A stretch of DNA of 10,697 nucleotides, from contig JAAYVT010000745.1 in NCBI GenBank assembly GCA_012517025.1, forward strand, positions 1 through 10,697. Direction: 5' to 3'. The DNA comes from Phyllobacteriaceae bacterium. Lineage in GTDB: Bacteria; Pseudomonadota; Alphaproteobacteria; Rhizobiales; Ancalomicrobiaceae. Made by a program: the position numbers and the translations under genes. Below the pieces are notes generated by a model that saw only the letters and a list, made by a program, of their open reading frames with translations, did no database searches and was not told the origin of the DNA. Shown here piece by piece: positions 1 to 6,995 of the stretch; position 1 is the stretch's first letter; every line of letters begins with the position of its first letter.

Positions 1-2024
1 ACGAACTTCGAGACGACCTGACGGATCACATCGAGCGGCAGGTTGCCGAAGTTCACCACCGCGTCGAGACGGTTGCGGAATTCCGGCGTGAACAGCCGGT
101 TGATCGCCTCGGTGTCGTCGCCCTCGCGGGCGACACGGTTGAAGCCGATCGGCGCCTTGGCCATGTCGGCGGCGCCCGCATTGGTCGTCATGATCAAAAT
201 GACGTTGCGGAAGTCGACGGACTTGCCGTTGTGATCGGTCAGTTTGCCGTGATCCATCACCTGCAACAGGATGTTGAAGAGATCCGGATGGGCCTTCTCG
301 ATCTCGTCGAGCAGCAGCACGCAGTGGGGATGCTGATCGACGCCGTCGGTGAGGAGGCCGCCCTGGTCGAAGCCGACGTAGCCGGGAGGCGCGCCGATCA
401 GGCGGCTCACGGTGTGGCGCTCCATGTACTCCGACATGTCGAAGCGCAGCATCTCGACGCCGAGCAGGTTGGCGAGCTGCTTGGCGACTTCGGTCTTGCC
501 GACGCCGGTCGGACCGGCGAACAGGTAGTTGCCGATCGGCTTCTCCGGTTCGCGCAGGCCCGCGCGGGCGAGCTTGATCGCGGCGGACGGGGTTTCGATC
601 GCCTTGTCCTGGCCGTAGACGACGCGCTTCAGGTTCGACTCGAGATGCGACAGCACCTCGGCGTCGTCCTTCGACACCGACTTCGGCGGGATCCGCGCCA
701 TGGTGGCGATGGTGTCCTCGATCTCCTTGACGCCGATCACCTTGCGACGCTTGGACTCCGGCACCAGCATCTGCGCCGCGCCGGATTCGTCGATGACGTC
801 GATCGCCTTGTCGGGCAGCTTGCGGTCCGAGATGTAGCGGGCCGCCAGTTCCACCGCCGCCTTGATGGCGTCGTTGGTGTAGCGGACCTTGTGGTGCTCC
901 TCGAAATAGGGCTTCAGCCCCTTGAGGATCTCGATCGCGTCGGGCACCGACGGCTCGTTGACGTCGATTTTCTGGAAGCGGCGGACGAGCGCCCGATCCT
1001 TTTCGAAGAACTGACGATATTCCTTGTAGGTGGTCGAGCCGATGCAGCGGACACTGCCCGATGCGAGGGCAGGCTTGAGCAGATTGGAGGCATCCATCGC
1101 GCCGCCCGAGGTCGCACCGGCGCCGATCACCGTGTGGATCTCGTCGATGAACATGATGGCGCCGGGATATTCCTCGATCTCCTTGACCACCTGCTTGAGG
1201 CGTTCCTCGAAATCACCGCGATAGCGGGTGCCGGCGAGCAGCGTGCCCATGTCGAGGGCGAACACCGTGGCGCCACGCAGCACGTCGGGCACGTCGCCCT
1301 TGACGATGCGGCGGGCGAGACCCTCGGCGATCGCCGTCTTGCCGACGCCCGGATCGCCGACGTAGAGCGGGTTGTTCTTCGATCTGCGGCAGAGAACTTG
1401 GATGGTGCGCGAAATTTCGGCATCGCGACCGATCAGTGGATCGATCTTGCCCTTGGTGGCCTTGTCGTTGAGATTGACGCAATAGGCCTCGAGGGCCTCG
1501 GTCTTCTTCTTGGTATCAGCGGCGGTTTCCGTCGTCGACATGTCTTCCTCCGCTCCGCGAGGGGGCCGAGCCTCCGACATGCCGGCACGCTTGGCTATGC
1601 CGTGGCTGATGTAGTTGACCGCGTCGTACCGGGTCATGTCCTGCTCTTGCAGGAAATAGGCCGCGTGGGACTCGCGCTCGGCGAAGATGGCGACGAGGAC
1701 GTTGGCGCCGGTCACTTCCTCGCGACCGGAGGACTGGACGTGGATCACCGCGCGCTGGATGACGCGCTGGAATCCGGCGGTCGGCTTGGCGTCGTCGTCG
1801 CCGTCGGTGACCAGATTTTCCAGCTCGGTGTCGACGTATTCGATCAGGTTGCGGCGCAGCACGTCGAGATCGACGTTGCAGGCCCGCATCACCGCCGTGG
1901 CGTCCTGATCCTCGAGCAGCGCCAGCAGCAGATGCTCGAGGGTGGCGTATTCCTGCCGCCGTTCGTTGGCGAGGTGGAGGGCGTGATGGAGCGCCTTCTC
2001 GAGGCTGTGGGAAAAGGACGGCAC
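1..2024 (-). CDS. clpA: ClpA, ATP-dependent Clp protease ATP-binding subunit (3' end outside window)
   Basis: ClpA is the AAA+ unfoldase that feeds substrates into the ClpP peptidase in the cytoplasm. About 674 codons are present and the C-terminus lies beyond base 1. In order: a Clp N-domain (about residues 1-145, with the typical opening MPSFSHSLEKALHHAL), which is where ClpS docks; first AAA+ module with Walker A GDPGVGKT (Lys229) and Walker B FIDEIHT (Asp294-Glu295); second module with Walker A GPTGVGKT (Lys510) and Walker B LLLDEIEKAHP (Asp573-Glu574); and an IGF tripeptide at 626-628, matching the IGL loop of E. coli ClpA that binds ClpP. The start is GTG at 2024: it gives the family's usual N-terminus and has GAGG eight bases upstream, overlapping the clpS stop codon. 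Ten bases separate the two genes, so co-transcription and coupled translation are likely. No key residue looks altered. ClpB or ClpC is excluded by the short linker between the modules, the ClpA-type N-terminus and the adjacent clpS. Confidence 0.97.
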   Translation of the reverse strand, partial: MPSFSHSLEKALHHALHLANERRQEYATLEHLLLALLEDQDATAVMRACNVDLDVLRRNLIEYVDTELENLVTDGDDDAKPTAGFQRVIQRAVIHVQSSGREEVTGANVLVAIFAERESHAAYFLQEQDMTRYDAVNYISHGIAKRAGMSEARPPRGAEEDMSTTETAADTKKKTEALEAYCVNLNDKATKGKIDPLIGRDAEISRTIQVLCRRSKNNPLYVGDPGVGKTAIAEGLARRIVKGDVPDVLRGATVFALDMGTLLAGTRYRGDFEERLKQVVKEIEEYPGAIMFIDEIHTVIGAGATSGGAMDASNLLKPALASGSVRCIGSTTYKEYRQFFEKDRALVRRFQKIDVNEPSVPDAIEILKGLKPYFEEHHKVRYTNDAIKAAVELAARYISDRKLPDKAIDVIDESGAAQMLVPESKRRKVIGVKEIEDTIATMARIPPKSVSKDDAEVLSHLESNLKRVVYGQDKAIETPSAAIKLARAGLREPEKPIGNYLFAGPTGVGKTEVAKQLANLLGVEMLRFDMSEYMERHTVSRLIGAPPGYVGFDQGGLLTDGVDQHPHCVLLLDEIEKAHPDLFNILLQVMDHGKLTDHNGKSVDFRNVILIMTTNAGAADMAKAPIGFNRVAREGDDTEAINRLFTPEFRNRLDAVVNFGNLPLDVIRQVVSKF

Positions 2025-2034
2025 GTTGCGAACC

Positions 2035-2364
2035 TCACTTCTTTTCCATGACGCACTGCAGCGGATGCTGGTTCTTGCGGGCGAAATCCATCACCTGAGT
2101 GACCTTGGTCTCGGCCACTTCGTAGGTGAAGACGCCGCATTCCCCCACCCCGTGGTGGTGGACGTGCAGCATGATGCGGGTCGCCTCCTCACGTCCCTTG
2201 TTGAAGAAACGCTCGAGCACCAACACGACGAATTCCATCGGCGTGTAGTCGTCGTTCAGCAGCAGCACGCGGTACATGCTCGGCCGCTTCACCTTCGGGC
2301 GCGTCTTCGTCGCCACCCCGAGATCGGGATCTTCGTCGTCGGGCTGACGGGGGTCTTGGGCCAT
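2035..2364 (-). CDS. clpS: ClpS, ATP-dependent Clp protease adaptor
   Basis: ClpS binds the ClpA N-domain and delivers N-degron substrates (bulky hydrophobic N-terminal residues) to ClpAP. The 109-residue product has a charged, flexible N-terminal tail of about 27 residues followed by the conserved core: YRVLLLNDDYTPMEFVV (the Asn-Asp-Asp and Thr-Pro-Met-Glu-Phe elements line the N-degron pocket), a helix with RFF, then MLHVHHHGVGECGVFTYEVAETK, with the conserved His cluster and Gly, and a C-terminal PLQC. Length is normal for alphaproteobacterial ClpS. The frame stays open far upstream, to 3147, but that extension is arginine-rich shadow sequence; the ATG at 2364 gives the normal family length. 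The ribosome site before it is weak (GAAAG). Many alphaproteobacteria carry two ClpS paralogues; direct linkage to clpA suggests this is the canonical one, but that cannot be settled here. Confidence 0.96.
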   Translation of the reverse strand: MAQDPRQPDDEDPDLGVATKTRPKVKRPSMYRVLLLNDDYTPMEFVVLVLERFFNKGREEATRIMLHVHHHGVGECGVFTYEVAETKVTQVMDFARKNQHPLQCVMEKK

Positions 2365-2476
2365 GGTCTTTCGACACGCATCGCTTCGCCGTGGAACGCC
2401 CGGTCTGCGAGCGGTACGGCAGGGGTTGAACGGGACCCGCGAGGGGTCGGTGAGACGTCCAAGAACGCCGCCCCTC

Positions 2477-2495
2477 CCGGAAGCGTCGCTTCCGG
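2477..2495 (-). promoter_or_regulatory. Perfect stem-loop in the clpS leader
   Basis: CCGGAAGC, a three-base loop, then GCTTCCGG make an 8-bp perfect hairpin. It lies between the proposed clpS promoter and the clpS start, and CCCC/GGGG runs outside it could lengthen the stem. No T-run follows on either strand, so it does not look like an intrinsic terminator. Its role is unknown; leader stability or translation control are guesses. Confidence 0.4.
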
Positions 2496-2520
2496 TGCAT
2501 GTGGGGATGGTTCGTCGATT

Positions 2521-2548
2521 ATTGTAGGGCAACGCCGCGCCGTCGCAA
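2521..2548 (-). promoter_or_regulatory. Likely sigma70-type promoter for clpS-clpA
   Basis: On the minus strand TTGCGA (2548-2543) and TACAAT (2526-2521) are separated by 16 bp, close to the sigma70 consensus. It lies downstream of the phasin terminator and would give a clpS leader of roughly 150 nt. This suggests clpSA is transcribed separately from the phasin. Read by eye only; the rest of 2365-2714 shows no convincing gene. Confidence 0.5.
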
Positions 2549-2651
2549 TGCGCAGCGTGCGGGCGGCCGACGCCCGTTCCTTCGAGCAGGTCGGCGCGGC
2601 GGCGGCCACCCGCGCCGTGCGGCGACGCGGTGGTGCGGTGACGCAGACGCG

Positions 2652-2680
2652 AAAAAGCCCGGCCGAAACGACCGGGCTTT
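2652..2680 (-). terminator. Rho-independent terminator of the phasin gene
   Basis: AAAGCCCGG and CCGGGCTTT form a 9-bp perfect stem with a 9-base loop; read on the minus strand the stem runs into TTTTT and then C. It sits 34 bp after the phasin stop codon. It should insulate clpS from the strong phasin promoter. Confidence 0.85.
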
Positions 2681-2714
2681 CGAAACTGGCGGGCGAACCG
2701 GAGGTTCGAACCGA

Positions 2715-3041
2715 TCACTTGCCCTTCGGCATCAGCGACTCGAACGGCTTGGCCATCTCCTTGGCCAGGTCGACGTAGAGCTCGCCGATCTTGGTCGACT
2801 GGGCGACCAGGCCCTCGTAGGCCTTCTTGGCGTACTCGGCCTGGATCTCGACGACCTTGTCGAGGGTCTTGGCACCGGCGAGCTGCTCGAGCACCGCGGA
2901 GCCTTCCTCGAAGGACTTCTTGGAGAAGTCGGACATCTCGGTGGCGATGGTCTGCAGGCCCTTGGAGAAGGAGGTGAACGCCTTCTGGACGTTCTCGGCA
3001 TTCTCCTTGGCGACCTTCTGCATGTCTTCGACGGTGTTCAT
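2715..3041 (-). CDS. Phasin family protein (granule-associated, phasin_2 type)
   Basis: Phasins coat polyhydroxyalkanoate granules; small ones of this type are also abundant general cytoplasmic proteins in Hyphomicrobiales. The 108-residue product is almost wholly alpha-helical, rich in Ala, Lys, Glu and Gln, with no Cys, no signal peptide and a family-like core (AFTSFSKGLQTIATEMSDFSKKSF, in two parts around residues 21-44; KVVEIQAEYAKKAYEGLVAQ around 62-81; AKPFESLMPKGK at the end). The ATG at 3041 is preferred because AGAGGA stands nine bases upstream; the ATG at 3059 would sit on that ribosome site. Codon use is strongly biased to a few G/C-ending codons, as expected of a highly expressed gene. 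It has its own terminator and a well-formed promoter with three TGC boxes. The similarity is to a low-complexity helical family, so the granule role is probable rather than proven; no PHA synthesis gene lies in the window. Confidence 0.88.
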   Translation of the reverse strand: MNTVEDMQKVAKENAENVQKAFTSFSKGLQTIATEMSDFSKKSFEEGSAVLEQLAGAKTLDKVVEIQAEYAKKAYEGLVAQSTKIGELYVDLAKEMAKPFESLMPKGK

Positions 3042-3125
3042 CCTGGGCCATCCTCTCATGGAGACGCCCGCCCGGGGCGCCCGATCCTTGGGCATCGCGG
3101 CCGGGCGATCTGCTCGTCTTCCGCG

Positions 3126-3188
3126 ATGTTGCGCTGCGATAATACATTATGATGCATTGCGGTCAATCGAATTTTTGCAGTGCAACAT
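3126..3188 (-). promoter_or_regulatory. Phasin promoter with a symmetric three-box TGC-N2-TGC operator
   Basis: On the minus strand TTGACC (3166-3161), a 16-bp spacer and TATTAT (3144-3139) form a near-consensus sigma70 promoter, with transcription expected to begin near 3132. TGC-N2-TGC boxes start at 3130, 3153 and 3176, exactly 23 bp apart. They fall at the start point, between -35 and -10, and just upstream of -35. The two outer boxes also form a long inverted repeat (3126-3137 against 3177-3188, 11 of 12 matching) centred on the middle box. TGC-rich operators are known for PhaR, the repressor that is released by PHA granules and controls phasin genes, so repression by a PhaR-like protein is the natural inference. 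Confidence 0.7.
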
Positions 3189-3389
3189 AAGTAGAAAAAC
3201 GGGGCCTCGGTTTACCGATCATCAACCCCGTCGGACGCATCTTCGAAGGTGTGGGCGAGAAGCCACGCCGAGCATCGCCTCCCGGCGTATCGGGAGTGTG
3301 ACGAAGGACGTCTTCCGGCGTCGTTCCGGCCGGTTTCTCCATCGGGTGGCGTTCGTTCTCGGGCGAACGACGGCTTCGAGGATCGGAAA
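3189..3389 (+). other. Leader region of the carboxypeptidase gene, with two hairpins
   Basis: About 200 bp separate the phasin operator from the carboxypeptidase start. I find no separate gene here. It holds two perfect short hairpins, CTCCCG/CGGGAG (3279-3296) and CGTTCG/CGAACG (3350-3369), the second only nine bases before the GAGGA ribosome site. I see no clear plus-strand -35/-10 pair; the promoter may overlap the operator region. The reading frame of the carboxypeptidase is open from 3249, but without a ribosome site there. Confidence 0.35.
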
Positions 3390-5060
3390 GTGCAGTATTC
3401 GCGTCTCTTCGAACCGGCGCGCCTTCGCAAGGCGTTTCTGGTCGGTCTGGCCATTTGTCTCGCGACGGTGTCCAGCGCCGAGGCAGGCAAACGGAAGTTC
3501 CGGCGACCGCACACGGCGACGCACGTCTCCCGTTCGAACGACGACGGCGGCATCGCCTCGTCCGGTCGCTACGCGGCCTACGTGGTCGACGACAAGACCG
3601 GGCGGGTGCTGTTCGCCAAGAACGAGGACGAACTGCGTCATCCCGCCTCGCTCACCAAGATGATGACGCTCTACATCCTGTTCGAGGAACTCGACAAACG
3701 GCGCGTGACGATGGCCACGCGCTTCCAGGTGTCGGCGCACGCCTCCGCCCAGGCGCCCTCCAAGCTCGGGCTGAGGCCCGGCCAGTCGATCGCGGTGGAA
3801 GACGCGATCCGGGCGTTGGTCACCAAGTCGGCGAACGACGTCGCGGTGGTGATCGCCGAGAACATCGGCGGCAGCGAGGCCGGCTTCGCCCGCCGCATGA
3901 CCGCCACGGCGCGGCGCATCGGGATGAGCCGTTCGACCTTCTACAACGCCTCCGGCCTGCCCAATTCCGAGCAGTACACCACCGCACGCGACATGGTGAC
4001 GCTCGGGCGGGCGCTGCAGGAGCGGTTCCCAACCTATTACAAGTTCTTCTCGACCCGCAGCTTCGCCTGGGGCAACCAGGTGATCGGCAACCACAATCAT
4101 CTGATGGCCCGGCTCGAGGGCGTCGACGGCATCAAGACCGGTTACACCGAGGCCTCCGGATTCAATCTGGTCAGCTCGATCTGGCGCGACAATCGCCACC
4201 TCGTCGCCTCGGTGATGGGCGGTTCCTCGGCCCGTCAACGCGACGATCACATGGCCTCGCTGCTGCTGCGTTCGATCGGCTCGGCGAGCTCCGGCGGCAA
4301 GGTGTCGTCGGTGTTCCGCGAGAACAAGCGCAGCGCCGAGGCCGACGACGACGAAACCTCCACCGCCACGGCCTTCGCCGAGGAGGCACCGGCGCCGATG
4401 CCGGCGCCCGCACCGATCGCCGTCGCGGTGACGCCGCCGCCGGCGCCCAACCCGGTCACCGAGGCGCATGCCGCCGAGGCCCCGACCGCACCGATCGTGC
4501 CGCGCGCCGGTGCGCCGCGCATCGCCCGCTCCGACGTGGTGCCGCTCGACCGCTCCGCCGGCGACGAGCACGCCTCCACCAACCGCGGCGCCGCCGTGGC
4601 GATGGCCCGCGCCATCATGCTGCCGCAGACCGTGGCGGTGACGACCGAGGCGCCGCGCCCGGCCGCCGCGCCGAGCCGCGTCGCCTCCGTCGCCGACGAG
4701 CCGCCGCCCTCGCTCGCCGACGCCAAGATCTCGCTCGCCGAGGTCGGCGCCCTCACCACCGCCTCCATCCCGGCGCGTCGCGCCGCCGAACCGGCGCCGC
4801 AACCGACCGCAGTGCACGCCGGCTGGTTGATCCAGATCGGCGCCTACGACGGTCAGAAGGCGGCGCGCGACGCTCTCTCGGCGGCGCGCGACAAGGTCGG
4901 GGGTTCGCTCGCCCGGGTCGAGGGCTTCACCGAGAACGTCGGTGGCTCCGGTCGCCTGTGGCGCGCCCGTTTCGCCGGCTTCAAGGACCAGTCCGCCGCC
5001 GACGACGCCTGCAAGGCGTTGAAGCGGAAGAAGGTCGCCTGCCTCGCCTTGCGTCAGTGA
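3390..5060 (+). CDS. Secreted D-alanyl-D-alanine carboxypeptidase (S11 family) with C-terminal SPOR domain
   Basis: A penicillin-binding protein of the PBP5/6 (DacA/DacF) type that trims the terminal D-Ala of peptidoglycan stem peptides in the periplasm. All three active-site motifs are present: SLTK (87-90, nucleophile Ser87), SAN (147-149) and KTG (249-251). A signal peptide (hydrophobic core about 15-27, likely cut after Ala30 or Ala32) leads the protein out. Residues of about 310-475 are a long Ala/Pro-rich linker, and about the last 80 residues (from GWLIQIGAYD) form a SPOR domain, which binds glycan strands lacking stem peptides, typically at the division septum. The GTG at 3390 is chosen because GAGGA lies seven bases upstream and it starts a normal signal sequence; an ATG at 3249 would add 47 residues without a ribosome site. 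The PBP5 membrane-anchoring helix is replaced by the linker and SPOR. DacF-type designation is likely but the exact symbol is left open. Its 3' end overlaps the J-protein gene by 7 bp. Confidence 0.95.
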   Translation: MQYSRLFEPARLRKAFLVGLAICLATVSSAEAGKRKFRRPHTATHVSRSNDDGGIASSGRYAAYVVDDKTGRVLFAKNEDELRHPASLTKMMTLYILFEELDKRRVTMATRFQVSAHASAQAPSKLGLRPGQSIAVEDAIRALVTKSANDVAVVIAENIGGSEAGFARRMTATARRIGMSRSTFYNASGLPNSEQYTTARDMVTLGRALQERFPTYYKFFSTRSFAWGNQVIGNHNHLMARLEGVDGIKTGYTEASGFNLVSSIWRDNRHLVASVMGGSSARQRDDHMASLLLRSIGSASSGGKVSSVFRENKRSAEADDDETSTATAFAEEAPAPMPAPAPIAVAVTPPPAPNPVTEAHAAEAPTAPIVPRAGAPRIARSDVVPLDRSAGDEHASTNRGAAVAMARAIMLPQTVAVTTEAPRPAAAPSRVASVADEPPPSLADAKISLAEVGALTTASIPARRAAEPAPQPTAVHAGWLIQIGAYDGQKAARDALSAARDKVGGSLARVEGFTENVGGSGRLWRARFAGFKDQSAADDACKALKRKKVACLALRQ

Positions 5061-5812
5061 TCGGAGGGACCGCGATGATTGCCGATCAGCCGATCCTTGG
5101 CCTCGTTGATCTTGGCGGCGAGAAAAGTCGACCCGCCCCGGTCGGGATGCACGGCCTTGATCAGCCGTCGATGGGCCTCGCGAATCTCGGCCTGCGTCGC
5201 GCCTGGGCGAAGGCCGAGAATCTGATGGGCCTCGTCGCTGGTCATCGCGCCCGGACGCGCCGCGCCGCGGCTCCCCGCTGCCGGATCCTCCTCCGCGTGC
5301 TGACGCCAGAGGGGCACCCGGCGGTCCAGATATGCTTCCAGAAGTGACCGGCTCTCGGGGTCGCCGGCGATCTCGCGTCTGAGCGCGAGCAAATCGGCGA
5401 CCGCCAGATGCGCCAATTCCCGCCCCTCGAAGCGGCCGACGAGGACGCGGCCCGACAACACGCCGCGATCGGCGTCGAGGTCCATCTCCAGCGCCGCCGA
5501 CCGCACCGTCGACCGGGCCCGCCCTGCCCGCCGGTTGCCGCCGAAGAGGCCGACCCACCCACCGAGGAACGGCCGGACGCGACGGGCCAGACCCGCCGCC
5601 TCGTCGCCGGCCAGGGTCAGCGCGAAGACGAACAGCGGGATCGCCACGACGATGCGCCCGGTCATCAGCATCACCACCGCGAACGTGGTCAAAGCGGCGG
5701 CGGCGGCGCGCTTCAGCCCACGGGCCAGCGACGCCGGATCGGCGGAGACGAATTCGCGGGCCGCCACCAGGAGGCCGACCAGCGCGGCGATGCCGAGGAA
5801 CATCATGTTCAT
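5054..5812 (-). CDS. Membrane-anchored J-domain (DnaJ-like) protein
   Basis: J-domains stimulate the ATPase of a DnaK-type Hsp70. The 252-residue product begins with hydrophobic segments (about 4-19 and 36-66, the latter possibly two passes), has a middle cytoplasmic part with MDLDADRGVLSGRVLVG (110-126), and ends in a J-domain (about 190-245) with the catalytic HPD at 222-224. It lacks the Gly/Phe-rich and zinc-finger parts of true DnaJ. Anchor first and J-domain last is the arrangement of mitochondrial Tim14/Pam18, and such proteins occur widely in alphaproteobacteria; the function is unknown. The ATG at 5812 is the first of three close Met codons (also 5806 and 5803); the ribosome site GGGAG is 13 bases away, so the exact start is unsure. 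It converges on and overlaps the carboxypeptidase gene and is divergent from panC. Confidence 0.9.
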   Translation of the reverse strand: MNMMFLGIAALVGLLVAAREFVSADPASLARGLKRAAAAALTTFAVVMLMTGRIVVAIPLFVFALTLAGDEAAGLARRVRPFLGGWVGLFGGNRRAGRARSTVRSAALEMDLDADRGVLSGRVLVGRFEGRELAHLAVADLLALRREIAGDPESRSLLEAYLDRRVPLWRQHAEEDPAAGSRGAARPGAMTSDEAHQILGLRPGATQAEIREAHRRLIKAVHPDRGGSTFLAAKINEAKDRLIGNHRGPSDH

Positions 5813-5870
5813 GGAGGCTGCGAATCTCCCTCGCCGTCGCGCCCGTCACGGCAGCCATACCACCGGCGCG

Positions 5871-5897
5871 GATCGCCGCCCATCCCCGGCGGCGATC
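5871..5897. repeat. 10-bp perfect inverted repeat in the J-protein/panC divergent gap
   Basis: GATCGCCGCC and GGCGGCGATC surround a 7-base loop. No T-run follows on either strand, so it is not an obvious terminator. It lies in the leader of the J-protein gene and well upstream of panC, flanked by two copies of TCACGGCAG (5846-5854 and 5896-5904) spaced exactly 50 bp. Either a structured leader or a protein-binding region is possible. Confidence 0.4.
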
Positions 5898-5987
5898 ACG
5901 GCAGAAGCGTTCGCGCAGACGGCCTCGGCCCGACGAAAGTCTGGAGCGAGGGGACGGCCTGCGGCGTTTCAATCGATCGAATCCGCC

Positions 5988-6017
5988 TTGAAATCCGACC
6001 GCCGGTTCCGACATAGT
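5988..6017 (+). promoter_or_regulatory. Possible panC promoter
   Basis: TTGAAA (5988-5993) and CATAGT (6012-6017) are 18 bp apart and about 50 bp before the panC start. The -10 match is modest (4 of 6). A mirrored TTTCAA stands at 5967-5972, giving a TTTCAA-N15-TTGAAA inverted repeat that could be an operator or the -35 of a divergent promoter; no good -10 follows it on the minus strand. Nothing else recognisable was found in this gap. Confidence 0.35.
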
Positions 6018-6064
6018 GCCGCACCGCAACAAGGGATCCGGATCGAGGTCCCGTCGGGAGTAGA

Positions 6065-6967
6065 ATGATGAGCGAAGCCATTCGCGGATCGGCGTCGAAC
6101 GACGCCCGCAGCGTCACCCACCGCCGGCCGACGATCGTGCGAACGATCGCCGATCTCCGGGCGAAGGTGGCGCGGTTCCGCGCCGACGGCGAGACCGTGG
6201 CGCTGGTGCCCACCATGGGCGCCCTGCACGACGGTCATCTGTCGCTGGTCGAGGAAGCGTCGCGTCGCGCCACCCGCGTGGTGGTGTCGATCTTCGTCAA
6301 TCCGACGCAGTTCGCGCCGCACGAGGATTTCCAGACCTATCCGCGCACCGAGGCCGCCGACGTCGCGAAGCTCTCCGACTTCGCCACCGACGTGGTGTTC
6401 GCCCCGAGCGCGCTCGAGATGTACCCACTCGGCAACGCCACCCGGATCGAGGTGGCCGGTCCGGCGAACGGGCTCGAGACCGACTTCCGGCCGCATTTCT
6501 TCGGCGGTGTGGCGACGATCGTCGGCAAGCTGCTGATCGCCTGCGCCCCGGACGTCGCGATCTTCGGCGAGAAGGACTATCAGCAGCTGGCGGTGGTGCG
6601 GCGGATGGCGACCGATCTCGGCCTGCCGGTGACCATCGTCGGCGGCACCACGGTGCGCGAGGCCGACGGGCTCGCGATGTCGTCGCGCAACGCCTATCTC
6701 TCGGCCGAGGAGCGGGCGGTGGCGCCGCGGCTGGCGGTCGAGATGAACCGGGTGGCAGCGGTGGCGCGGGCGCGCGGCGACGTCGCGGCGGCCTGCGCGG
6801 CGGCGGCGGATGCCCTGCTCGCGGCGGGCTTCCGGCAGATCGACTATGTCACGGTGCGCAACGCCACGACGCTCGCCGCGCCGTCGGGCGAGGCGGGCGA
6901 ACCGCTCCGGGTTCTGATGGCGGCATGGCTCGGCAAGACTCGGCTGATCGACAACGCCGGCGTGTGA
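6065..6967 (+). CDS. panC: Pantothenate synthetase (pantoate--beta-alanine ligase)
   Basis: Joins pantoate and beta-alanine using ATP to give pantothenate (vitamin B5), the precursor of coenzyme A; a soluble cytoplasmic enzyme. The 300-residue product has every family signature: PTMGALHDGHLSLV with the HxGH nucleotide-binding motif at 55-58, FVNPTQF (77-83), the FGEKDYQQL loop (167-175) and the KMSKS-like segment SSRNAYLS (206-213). It is slightly longer than the usual about 280 residues because of an unconserved N-terminal tail of about 22 residues. Two ATG codons lie in tandem (6065 and 6068); GGGAG is four bases before the first and seven before the second, so the second may be the real start. 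panB, its frequent neighbour, is not adjacent, so the gene appears monocistronic and ends in its own terminator. Confidence 0.97.
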   Translation: MMSEAIRGSASNDARSVTHRRPTIVRTIADLRAKVARFRADGETVALVPTMGALHDGHLSLVEEASRRATRVVVSIFVNPTQFAPHEDFQTYPRTEAADVAKLSDFATDVVFAPSALEMYPLGNATRIEVAGPANGLETDFRPHFFGGVATIVGKLLIACAPDVAIFGEKDYQQLAVVRRMATDLGLPVTIVGGTTVREADGLAMSSRNAYLSAEERAVAPRLAVEMNRVAAVARARGDVAAACAAAADALLAAGFRQIDYVTVRNATTLAAPSGEAGEPLRVLMAAWLGKTRLIDNAGV

Positions 6968-6995
6968 TCCGACCGACGCGACGATGCGTCGTCCC

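Noticed and set aside
231..2051. 606-codon open frame on the plus strand opposite clpA
   Set aside because: It is the antisense shadow of clpA; GC-rich codon bias removes stops from this frame, and the product is a meaningless Val/Asp/Leu/His-rich string without domains.
2682..2715. Sequence resembling a tRNA 3' end (GGTTCGAACC followed by CGCCCGCCA on the minus strand) just after the phasin stop
   Set aside because: The bases that should form the T-stem do not pair, and the rest of a tRNA would have to lie inside the phasin coding sequence. No cloverleaf can be drawn; the palindromic GGTTCGAACC explains the resemblance.
3455..3500. Possible lipoprotein box (LAIC) in the carboxypeptidase signal peptide
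   Set aside because: Ile precedes the Cys where Gly, Ala or Ser is required, and the hydrophobic core continues past the Cys; an ordinary signal peptidase I site follows.
3222..6032. 936-codon open frame on the minus strand across the carboxypeptidase, J-protein and intergenic DNA
   Set aside because: It crosses gene boundaries, is Arg/Gly-rich, and lies out of frame with or antisense to two well-supported genes. Long open frames are expected by chance at this GC content.
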